A DNA stretch of 64,000 nt from Zerene cesonia (taxonomy: Eukaryota; Arthropoda; Insecta; Lepidoptera; Pieridae), in NCBI RefSeq assembly GCF_012273895.1, contig NC_052115.1, forward strand, positions 2,976,001 to 3,040,000, written 5' to 3'. Positions 47,410-58,100 of this stretch are shown piece by piece; positions within the stretch are counted from its first letter, which is position 1; every line of letters begins with the position of its first letter. Position numbers and translations under genes: made by a program. The notes under the pieces were generated by a model. The model was given only the letters and a program-made list of their open reading frames with translations, was not told the origin of the DNA and made no database searches.

Positions 47410-49280
47410 TGTAGCAGAACATATAAGAAATATTTCAATTATATAGTATTATATTCATATAAATGTACTATTTCTACAATAATTAAATACACTCCGCGGA
47501 CAATAAACATAAGTAAATTATAATATTGTAGACTCTAGACATAGAATCTACTATATAATTCTTTATGGATCCGAAAACGTAGATAGATATTGAGAACAAT
47601 ACTTCAGAACCATAGATAATAAGAATACCTATGGAGATGTTCAAACCATAATAAAAAGAATCTAACTTGCGATAGGCTTAGCTACTGAGTATTTAATTTG
47701 TCTTCAAAATGCACTTAGACAAGAAAGTCTACATTTATTTAAAAAGAACGCTTTATCTTTTGTTTATCATAAAGCAAATGTAAGAGCAAATACTTGTAAT
47801 TTAGATTCCATTTGGTTATAATTTGTTTTTGCAGGTTAAATTTCTTTACGTATTTACTTTTATAATGTCCTCCGTCATGTACAAAACATATTTGTATATA
47901 TAATATTAAAATGTATGTAATAGTCACCGCTAGAAACTCATAAATGTTTAAGAAAGAACTTATAAATGAAAAGCAAATAACGCCTAAAGAAGACCGAGAC
48001 ATTTGACACAAAAAATATTTATAATGCAAAACAACTTTGTTATGTTTTAATGTCAATCTAATGATATTGTTGTCCACGGCTTTTCGTTCTTTAACACAGC
48101 TGAAGCTAAACACCTAAACAATTGATCATGCGCTATTATACTAAACGTATTTCTCTAATAGTCTTAGTAATATAAATATATGTATATAGGCAATTTAACA
48201 ATTTGTACAAGAAAATCTACAAAATTTTCCAAATACTTCTACACTACTAATTCAAAACATCGAATGTGATTTAGATTAGAAAACTAATATTTCCAAATTA
48301 TTGATGTATTTGCGAAGTAAAAAATGATACGTCCTTTACAGATATTTAATTTATTCGGTAACTATAATGTCTTCCGAACCCAGTTTGAATAAAAAACATG
48401 TATGTACGTGTGCTCCATAATCCAGGAAGCGTGTTATGCCACCAAGCGTCAACAAGCACCGTCACGACAAAATAATTAGTAAACGACCTCGATACCTGTT
48501 TGTTTGCAACACCTTACATGTGCACTCGAAATGGGACGTAGTAATTAGGATGCCTAAGTTGTAAGTACTGAAACATTTCATGCTATGAATTATGTATTAT
48601 AGTTGAACTCTCGTAACATCGCGTCGCTATGTTTCAGAGTTACGTTTGTATGAGCTGAGTGTTGTGAAGCAAGGTTTACTGGCGAATATAGGTGGTATCT
48701 TGAATGTATTGTTACAAAAAGGTAAGAAGAGCATAAATGGAACCTATATAAAAATGAAAACTGATTGAAAGATTTTCGTATGTAGAGTAAAAACTGAATA
48801 GTGTGTTTTTACTGCTTTCGGTTTAAAATAATTGTTGACTGTTATTTTTTCAAATATTGCTATTCCTTAGATTTATTCACATTAATCTAGTACATGTCAT
48901 CAAACTTTCGTAATGATAAGTGAAATATGAGTATGTTTGTTGTATTGAATTAAAACGTTTACTTATGCGAGGAACGTCATATTTGAAGAAATTTTATTGC
49001 TTCATAAAAGTAACTATACCTAATACAATATTTTGCATACCTAATACAAACTTTCGCAATATTGTGATAAATATGCGAATTTCTACGTAGAGTAGATGTA
49101 TTTTAAATAACTAACAACAATGATTGAAAGTACAATATATGAGTATAACTTAATATATTACATGAGTAAACAAATGTTCGTGATGCTTACCTTATTCGAA
49201 AACTAAACACTGTCACAGTAAAAATATACGGTTCAAAGAACGAGCGGAAAACTTTTCACATGTTGCTTTAGCTATTGTTT
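47410..49280. other. Non-coding stretch
   Basis: AT-rich. A 124-codon minus-strand frame at 47739-48113 has a Tyr/Phe/Ile/Lys-rich chance composition and no recognised domain, so it is not called. No repeats were recognised. Confidence 0.45.
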
Positions 49281-49289
49281 TGTAGGAAA

Positions 49290-49500
49290 TGAATTTCGCT
49301 TGATAGCGCAGCGGACGCGGCGTGCGCCCCCACCCACGGTCGCATTGTGACTGACAGAAGAAGCCTGAAGTATCCCGCTTCCCCGTCTCCCGCCCTAGTC
49401 CACACGCCGCCCAAGCGTAGCAACAAAAACCAAAACGCCTTTAACGTTTATTTTTTTATTGGGACTAGCAAACAGGCCGCGTTTCGCAAAATTTCGCAAT
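49290..49500. promoter_or_regulatory. GC-rich island, possible promoter or enhancer
   Basis: GCGCAGCGGACGCGGCGTGC and CCCCCACCCACGGTCGC are followed by a C-rich CTTCCCCGTCTCCCGCCCTA, in otherwise AT-rich DNA, with several CpGs. No coding frame or repeat is recognised. It could be the promoter of an upstream non-coding exon, for instance of the minus-strand MGCTPS gene; that link is speculation. Confidence 0.3.
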
Positions 49501-50569
49501 TAAAATAGCGGACACTTTCTGCTTTGTTTTCCAGTACGCATTTCCGCGTTGCAATTTATAGCGACATTTGATTTTTATTTTAAAATGGTTTTTGCTTATC
49601 CCTGCAGACAGAGTGATGCATAACATCTGTATATGTGCAAATGTATATTGATCCATGGCATCGCAGGCCCCTCTTGAACTCAACGATTTTTTATTTACTT
49701 TTTTTTGGAAAGTTTTACGCAATTGCGTCGGGTACTTGGATGTAATTTATTAACTTCACCGTCATAAGCTCTTTTATCTTTAAGGTTGGTTACTTCCAGG
49801 TTTCGAATCAATTCACGTTTATTTTTTAAAAAATCTTACTAATGTTATAAAAGCAAAAGTATTGATGGATATATTGTATGTTTGTTACCCTTTCCACTAG
49901 AACTACTGAACGGTTTTTAATGAAACCATACAATAATATAATTTTTACGGTAAGTACGTTACGTATAAGGCATGAGCCATATAACCATAATTGTTATTAT
50001 GGAGTTATCAAAAAGGTGTGCCTTAACATATTATGTATGATTTTTACTCAATATGGCCTGTCACTATAAGTTTTTGTCAAAATATGCAGTAGCAGTAGTT
50101 TGTATGTGATTGATGGATATACAAACAGACGAACATGAAAAAATACTGAGCATCTTTTTGGGTTCTATAGAACCACCATTTTGCGGAGTAAATATTCTTT
50201 TTGAAAAATAATCAATGATCAGAAATGGTCTGGTTACTGGGAAAGGTGGGAAAGCTAATTCAATAACATTTGCCCGAATTTTCTCCCGGAAATATTAAGT
50301 CCCATATAAATATAAAATATTAAGTCCCAAGTGCATGGTAAAAGATTATATCCCTTTCTGTAAGAAAATGAAAAATACACCTATTCATATTGCAAAAGAC
50401 ATAACAAGTACCTATTAGGTATGTATACTATGAAATACTTCATGGTGATTAGATGTTAACATCACGATAAAATATCCCACTAAAAGTCAATCACTTATTT
50501 TTGTAATAATTTTTTCAAGTTATTTATTAAATCGAAAGATACACCTTTAGCTTAGTAACAGTATGCCGT

Positions 50570-50610
50570 AATCAGAGTATGTTTCCACATACTACAAACA
50601 TACTCTGATT
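50570..50610. repeat. Perfect 15-bp inverted repeat with 11-base loop
   Basis: AATCAGAGTATGTTT at 50570-50584 and AAACATACTCTGATT at 50596-50610 are exact reverse complements around CCACATACTAC. Pairing does not continue outside the arms. Function unknown. Confidence 0.9.
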
Positions 50611-50877
50611 TAGTTATGATCGTAATTGCATAATAGAGAATACATAACTTGAAAACTGCCTTTCTAACTCACTCTTCTTTAGCAAAACGAGATAAAAATG
50701 ATGTATATCACATGTTGAGTTGAAAAATTGAATTGATTTCTTTAGTGTGATTATTTCATTAATTAAATGAAAAAAGGGATCAACCTTCACCGTGCAGCAT
50801 GCAGTGTATATTAATAAAATAAAATATATTTGAAAGCACCAGACAGTCACCTTTTTTAAGTAGAGAACGGGGTCAAT

Positions 50878-51062
50878 AATCTCCAATCGACGGTAGTTGT
50901 TTACGGAGCCGGACGAACCCTAGAGCGGCAGGTGGTTTGCCAGCTCGACCCTCCTAGGGCCAGCATGAGCGTAGCACCTCTCACGCCACCTTACCGCACC
51001 GAACGATGGATTACATCTCCGATCTATCACCCAGAGTCCTTCAACGGACAATCACCCTAAAA
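50878..51062. mobile_element. GC-rich transposon-like fragment, family unknown
   Basis: From about ACGGGGTCAATAATCTCC to CAACGGACAATCACCCTAA the GC content jumps, including CCTCCTAGGGCCAGCATGAG. No frame of useful length is open. It resembles GC-rich LINE fragments such as the one at 47092 but shares no clear sequence with it. A host exon is not excluded. Confidence 0.35.
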
Positions 51063-51861
51063 GAAACTGTAGGATAGCGTATAAAATTAAATTCTCCACA
51101 CTTTATAAAATAAGGAAAACTAAGACTCTCTTTTTCTATTTCTATTATATTCCAAGGTAAATGAAAAGTAAATGAAATCTTTAGCGTTTTAGCGTTAGGC
51201 TTCGTAAAAAAATTAATAATTAAGGCTGCAATTAAGACTTGTAAAATAATGTGGGATTATAATATATTAATTTAACGTGTCTTTTAATTTATTCTTACAG
51301 ACTCTTTATGAAAACTACAATACACTTCTATATTTGATAATTAGAAGAGAATATTTGATGTAGCTTATAAAAACGAATGCTAGCAGACGTCATCGAATGT
51401 ATAGGTAGCGTAAAACATGTTGATACACATAAGTGAGATATGTGACAGTTTTTAAACTGGGAATGAACACTCACAACAAGTTTACCGTAGAATAAAACTT
51501 ATATTTGCATAACATTAGAGTACTACGAGTGAGGCAGTAGAAAGGATTCTCAATGTGATTCGCAGAGGCTGTTCAGAGAGTTTAAATACTTGTGTGTTAT
51601 TGTTATTATTACCTTGTACTAATGAGGCGTTATAGACACAGTATTCATCGCTTTTATTCATTCCTGGTATATAATCATATGTCTACCGATCATATACTCG
51701 TTAACAAGTCTGTGGGTATCAGAGATGGGAACATTACGTGAATCATAGAGATATAGGGTTAAGGATACAGTGATATGCAGGTGAGGTTTAATGTATGCCA
51801 TAAATAAATAATTAAATGAATCTACAAGAATTCATTATTTGGATTTATTCTACATGATCAA

Positions 51862-52174
51862 TATCATCATCATCATTAGCCTACACAAGTTCCCACAGCT
51901 GGGACACAGGCCTCCTATGAGGGTTTAGGCCTTAAACCAATGCGGTTTTCAAGTGCGGGTTGGCCGATGTCACATGTCGTCGAACTTTTTGATTCTTAAA
52001 AACGCCGATCACGATGTTTTCCTTTACTGTATTGAGCAGCAACAGAGCTGAGTTGTTATCCACATTCGCAGATATATTGAAAATTCAATTACCCTTACAC
52101 GTTCGCCTGGTCACGAATCCTCGATTTATCGATTATTTCCCGAGGTCTTCACCACTGAGCCACCACTGCTTTTT
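51862..52174 (-). repeat. tRNA-derived SINE, family with CTGGGACACAGGCC core (copy 2)
   Basis: It shares with 1557-1866 the core GCTGGGACACAGGCCTCC, the segment ATGTCACATGTCGTCGAACT and the tRNA-like head. The B box is decayed (GGATTCGTGACC). Its 3' tail on the minus strand is a GAT repeat (ATCATCATCATC on the plus strand), which is typical of a SINE tail. Confidence 0.8.
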
Positions 52175-52179
52175 CAAAC

Positions 52180-53980
52180 ATGATATTTGATCATAATAAC
52201 ATTTAATCTCCTTTAAAATGGTCTCCTTTTTAAGCTGGTTCAATTTTTATCTCATAGACGAGCACTATGTAATAATACTTAATCAATTGCTATGACATAA
52301 AGTCAATTTGAATATTTATGAACTCTATGCTTTTGAATAAAACTCATGGAAATCATAAAATGTTTCAAGTTTGTATTTGATGGAAAGATTGGTGAAAGAT
52401 TGGAAGTAAGGATTCATTTTTTTTATATAATTAAGTTTTGTATTACTGACATCTATTGACAACTTAGCGTATCAATTAAGTTTATAAACACATTGAGAAT
52501 ATAGTTCTACAGATTACTTGCTACTGCATATAGATGTCGCTGTTATAAATATTTACTTTTATTTCTTATCGTTAACGATAGATGGCACAATAAACCTATG
52601 GCACCGCTCATGATCGGTTAAATATTTCGCAATAATCGCAAGCGAATAAAAAAGGTTGGGAAATAAAGTAAAACGGTAAATATTTTTACCGTTTACCTTT
52701 TGGAGCAAATTCCTTTAGTTCTTTTAAAGTAGTAATTTTCGAAAAGTATATATGTATTTAATATAACAGACGATTCTTAATGAAAGGAATCAATAGGTCG
52801 TAAAATTTTATTGATCTAGGGATAAAGTGACAAAGGGTCCTGGCAGAACGTTTACCGGGTTAACTTATTTGATACTGGCTTTCTAACGGCGGCTTTCCAG
52901 TAATGTCAAAGGAAAAGATCGGAAGCCAAGGAACAAAGAACGGAAAAGAAAGTCGAGGGTATTCCCTGCCAGTTTCCCTTCACGTGGGATTTTCTGGATA
53001 AAATAATGTAACGTCCTTTTTCGGGTCAAAAACTATCTTTGTAACAAAGCATGAAGGAGAGACAGACTAACAAACAGGCAGACACAGTTATTTTCGAATA
53101 TAAGCAGAAATAATATTCAAAGATCCCATATCAAAATCATTCAGGGTGAAACATCCAATAAAGTGAGATAAAATAAAAATCATGTTTGTCATAATAATTA
53201 TTTATTCATGTATATTAATTGAATACATCAATTTTTTTTGGTGTAACACGAAAATGGTAAATATTAGCTGAATACCTGCGTCCGTAGGCCAGCGTTTCAT
53301 TATTAATGCTCTTAAGATTATTGTACATCAGGAATGTACTAATAACTACGCCTATTTAGCTTGATTATTCAATTCTAAAAACATTTATCGAATATAACAA
53401 TTAAAAATTAAATTACTATTTGTAAATTATTAAATCAGTCATTTACAAGCATCTCATATTTTACAATATTACTACTAAATTCCCTATTTCTACGCTACAC
53501 GCCTACAGTTTTATATAATTCATGCTTTATTATTTTTGATATCGCTTATTGCACACGATGAATAATTTAAAAATGCGAGATTTTCGAAAAAATCTGCACA
53601 AAATTCGAATCAATTAAAAATTTGTAATAATCTTATTTGCTTCGTTTTTAACCCATAATATGCTAGTTTATTAAACGTCTAGTCTACACTATAGAATGGC
53701 ATATAATTACTAACAGGCGAAACCCGTTAAACTAATTTAAGTAGTGCTAAGAGACATTTAAAAGTTATTATATTATGCCATTATTATTAAAAACCTTAAA
53801 AATTATTAAATTACTTTTAATTTATCTTGTGCCTTTCACTTGGAATATTTCAAATTTAATGTTCGAGTTCCAATTTCAAATAATTTCATTATTTCACTAA
53901 AATTGAGTTTCATAATGTCATTAAAATAATATATTCGAGATGCGCACAGATCATTAAAATAAAACTTTTTATAGATTTTC
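52180..53980. other. Non-coding flank downstream of retn
   Basis: AT-rich intergenic DNA. A block near 52810-53060 has a more even composition (GTCCTGGCAGAACGTTTACC, TATTCCCTGCCAGTTTCCCT) but no open frame. The part from about 53040 has GGAGAGACAGACTAACAAAC, which may be an old LINE tail. Confidence 0.45.
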
Positions 53981-53986
53981 TTTATT
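53981..53986 (-). terminator. Candidate poly(A) signal for retn
   Basis: TTTATT on the plus strand reads AATAAA on the minus strand. It is the first such hexamer after the retn stop. In AT-rich DNA this motif is common by chance, so the assignment rests only on position. Confidence 0.35.
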
Positions 53987-54594
53987 TTCACTATCATAAT
54001 GATGTAAGCATTTTCTGTTCTATTTCTTATTACTGTTATAAATCCAAATAACAAATCCCCTAAAACAATTGCTATATCTGAATAAACACAAAAATTGTTT
54101 TAGAGAATTTGATAGTTTCACAGCGAACAGAAAAATGCAATCATAATTTATAAATAATTAAAAACTAACACAATACTGATATCAATAATATTCGAAATGT
54201 ACACCTATCATAGCTAACAATCACAAACATACAATGCGGTGTAGAAAATCCGACTACTCAACTTTACACGACAATATTTACAAAAATTTACATAAAAACA
54301 TATAAAAACCGAGCACATACATCGTTACCACTCATCGGACATAACATAAACAACACAACTGGCTATTTACAATTGTCATTATTCAATCGTGAAAAGTTTA
54401 GAAACAAACTCAATGAATCAAATGATTTTCTACAGATGACATCTGGGCAGTGACAACGATAAGCAAACTATAAATATTCAAACAAAATCTTGTTTTGTAA
54501 AATATAATTCAACTCAAACTATTGAGTTTCACTGACGCTTTTAGTCCCAAACACAAACCTAGTAATTCTAACACTATAAGTATTTTAAAGTCCT

Positions 54595-54641
54595 AATAGG
54601 TTAGGTTATGTTACCGTAAACAACCTAACCTTTACCTATTC
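54595..54641. repeat. Inverted repeat in the retn 3' UTR/flank
   Basis: AATAGGTTAGGTT at the left and AACCTAACCTTTACCTATT at the right pair apart from a three-base bulge, around ATGTTACCGTAAAC. In the retn transcript this would form a stem. Sequence units resemble TTAGG, but only one to two units are present, so it is not telomeric DNA. Confidence 0.7.
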
Positions 54642-55002
54642 TATTTCAACGCATATTACAGATAATATAAGATATAAGACTGAATATCTATGTTAAACCG
54701 TGCACGGAGATCGTAGGTGCAATTTGTTGTAACTATGTAATCTGCAAACGAATTATCTCAAATATTATCGTCTTTGTCCCACAACTCAGTTATTTTTCGG
54801 GATACATCCAGAACGAGTGAGATAGCAGTCGCCTGCGGGATTACATGCAGGTGATTCCCTAAAAATTCGACGATCTTACTGGGATTATTCTAAATAGTGG
54901 ATGTAAAGAGGTATGGTTATGCCACAGCGATATCGTATCTAGTGCTATGGGACGTAAAGCGTAAAATAGCATGTCCTATTTTATAAAATTTGTCTGGTAA
55001 AT

Positions 55003-55130
55003 TTAAGAGACCATTTGCCGATGGTTGCTCTGGCCGTTCCCGTTTTGCGACGGGAATAGTACTCCTTCGTATGTGACACCGTTGAGCTCTATGGATACTA
55101 CCAGTTTCTGGTCGCCAGTGCTTGCGTCAC
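55003..55130 (-). CDS. retn: retn last coding exon: C-terminal REKLES-type block and stop
   Basis: The acceptor TTATTTGCAG is followed by GTGACGCAAGC. Two bases complete Gly307, then 41 residues (308-348) precede the TAA at 55005-55003. The core KLVVSIELNGVTYEGVLF matches the beta-rich C-terminal block of Retained/ARID3 proteins, where it is linked to self-association and localisation. The tail, PSQNGNGQSNHRQMVS, is short compared with Drosophila, which has a long acidic extension here. The stop position is directly supported by the frame and phase. Confidence 0.93.
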
Positions 55131-58100
55131 CTGCAAATAAATATTAAGTTGATTAAGATTCTTAAAAAAATATGTTCGGAGATTTTATTGAGCCGAGAGA
55201 TAAATTGAGCCTTAAGCGGAGCGGTTGATCTTGACAGATTTTGGAGTTGCTTTGCTTTTTTTTTTATTCTATCCAGTAGGATGTCATGAAGTGTTTTAAA
55301 AAAAGAGTTTTTATTCAAATTTTTTGAAAAGTCTTGTCTATCTTACCTCTCGTAGTGATCTTAAACGCGGCGCCGCTCACGCCGTTCGCCGCACCGTTGA
55401 GGTGCGCGTGCTTGTCGTCGCGCGCGGGCGAGCGGGGGGAGCGGGGCGAGCGCGGGGAGCGCGGGGAGCGGGGCGAGAGCGCGGAGCGGGGCGAGCGGGG
55501 CGAGGGGGGGCGCGGCGTGCGGCGCTTGGCCGGCGGGGGGGGCGAGCGGCACGCCTCGCGCTTCACGCCGTTAGTCGAGTTCGGGCTCTCGCTCAGGTTC
55601 AGCGCCTCTCTGTAATGTGTATTGCTGCGTGAAGTGCTAGGTTTAGTATGGAGATAATTACATTGAATATATACTTTTGATTTGTTTTGGTTTTTCACTG
55701 TCATCACCTTTTAGTTATTCCTAGGAAATACTACTTAAAAATATGGTGGAGTTGCTCATTAAAAGAGTACTCAACTACGTATTTGCAAAAATTGTGATCA
55801 CTATTAAAGGATATTTATGAACCTCTCTATTCCCATGCATGCATACTAATCTTTTGATTCCATGTTTAGTTTTCCATTAGTTTTGTGTCTATAGTTAAAG
55901 ATAGAAACTTAGAAATAACTTTCCGAATTTATAAACAAAAACAAAAATTAATAAAATAAGGAAAAACACACCGAGATACATACCGTTGCGGTTCGAGGTC
56001 AGGTTGTGGGCTGTTGTTGTTGTTGTTGTACAGAGACCAGAGGGTCAAGCGCGACACGTCGATGGCGGACAGCGCCGCGTCGCGGGGCGAGACCATCGGG
56101 GCGCCGGGGGGAGACTCTGAACCTGGTCATAAGAAGTTCGGTTAGAAAATGGCAACTGTTATTTTCTAAGTCTAAATGTTTATTCTATAACGGTATAAAT
56201 TCAAGAAAGGATTTTTTTATGTCAGCCTTAACTATTGTCATTAGTTAGACAGTAAATAAATATCGAGCAGGGAAAAATGACGATTTAATGTCCTCAAAAA
56301 GAAAATCTTTACCTTATTTTTATTCAATATATTTTACACTCAATTATTTAATAAATTTCAATACATTGCACTTTGGTTGTGAAAGCGCGATAAACCAATT
56401 TACATATACCATTACTAATATGCAAAATTTTATTACATTATGTACTGCTAAACTACGCTCCGACTCTGAACACTTACCATTCCTTATAAGCTCGCGTTGT
56501 TGCTGTATCATCTTCATATACTCTCGGACTCGGTACTCGATGTCGTGCTGCACGTGCGGCGCGTGCGGCAGCGGCGGCAAGCGCGGCACGCCCCCCAGGG
56601 AGAGGGAGAGGGGCTGCATGTGCGACAGCTGCGCGAGGGACGCCGGCACGCCGCGGTTTAATGACGGCTGGAATACACACGCGGCGGTTATTGCAATACT
56701 GGCTCCTCGCCCGGCTTCGTCCGTGGTACATATATAGCCTAGGTCACTCTGTGAAGTCACAGCTTTATAATAGTGAAAGAGTTTTTTAAATCGGTCCGGT
56801 GGTTTTTGCGTGAGAGCTTTACAAATAATCAAAAATACAATACTCTTTTCTATATATTAGAGTAGATTACGTTACGTGTAGGTGTGTAGAATTGTTATAG
56901 ATTAATATTTGGCAAGAAAGCAATAATAATGATCTAATACCAATCGATTAAAACAATATCCGTATTTAAATCTGTTTGAACTTTCTTGGGTATTAGAAAT
57001 TAAGAAATAGAAGATTTTTATAATGTCTTACCATAGACAATGCCGCCTGGGCGTCATACTGGCCGGAGGCGCGGCGCCCCTCCCGCTTGTTGCCCTCTAT
57101 GGCCGCGTCCAACTCACTTCTGGTTGACAGATTCTTCTTCTCGCACTCGTAGTCATATAAGTACTTCATGTATCTGTAAATAATTGAGATACGTTTAATC
57201 GTATTTATAAAAATAAATATTATTAGCAGTATTGGCACATTTAGATTGGGTTGATTCGATAGTTGCCTACAAAAGAAACGAAAATATTTAAGGTTAAGAC
57301 TTCGTATAAAAACAATTATTCCAGAAAGAAAGACGGCACTCGTGTCTTGATATGTATTGTAAATCGTATTGTTCAACTACTATCCACGTAAAACGTGGCT
57401 CGAATACTCAAAAAACCCTATTAATCGTGTCATCCGTCAAGACACGCCTATAAATCATAATTCCCCTTCATCAAACGCCTATCATTCACGGGCAGAACAC
57501 GGCACAACATCGTAATCCTATTCAAGCACAAGTCAATTTTATTCGAGCATATTGTCAACTATAGTACGTCATAAGTCATATTAAGTGATCGCATATTTAA
57601 AACGACAATAAAGCCACTTTGAACGGGCCGACATTCGTTAAGTCGGCTACCTTTTCATAAGCTATCAAATAGAAAATTTAAATGCGACATTTGTAAGTGG
57701 TTGTCTAGTTTTATGTGCGACGGTGACAACGGATTTCACAATCGATCTGTACCGAAAATAGATGCGTTCTCGACTATTTCGTTTCAAATTAATATTCTTC
57801 GTGCAACATCTTTAATTGAATTGATTTGAAATTCTATACGTCGTTCCGTTATATAAAAATCAACTCTTCTCATCATTCTACCTACTAAATCATAAAAATC
57901 CTGCCAAAGTGGTGAAATAACTAATTTAAATGTACAACACACCAGTGATAATGCACAAAGGCGTCAAGATCTAGCACAGCTAAACACTAATGAATTCACA
58001 AACCCCAATTTTACCATACAATTACACATAGTAATTAGTAATCATGATGCGAAGCGTCGTCGTGCGTAACGGTGCATACTCTGAATTGGAACACCTTTAT

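Larger units (their letters stand above)
53981..55002 (-). other. retn: Probable 3' UTR of retn to first AATAAA
   Basis: After the retn stop I see no AATAAA on the minus strand until 53986-53981, about 1.0 kb downstream. That makes it the simplest candidate cleavage signal. The interval holds no coding exon or clear transposon. It includes an inverted repeat at 54595-54641 that could fold in the transcript. The end of the mRNA is not proven; further AATAAA motifs occur lower down, near 53526. Confidence 0.45.

Noticed and set aside
47739..48113. 124-codon minus-strand frame
   Set aside because: It is rich in Tyr, Phe, Ile, Lys and Leu, with no domain or splice support. Such frames arise by chance in long AT-rich sequence.
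54598..54632. Telomere-like TTAGG repeats
   Set aside because: Only one or two TTAGG-like units occur, arranged as an inverted repeat, not a tandem array.
55324..55632. Two plus-strand and one extra minus-strand long open frames across the GC-rich retn exon
   Set aside because: They overlap the well-supported retn exon in other frames. Arg/Gly/Ala-rich composition follows from the GC-rich SPR-coding repeat, and no splice or start context supports them.
56288..56832. Frames of 149 and 162 codons over the retn exon at 56478-56667
   Set aside because: The plus-strand frame is antisense to the exon. The minus-strand frame is the exon read through both neighbouring introns; splice sites and phase define the real limits.
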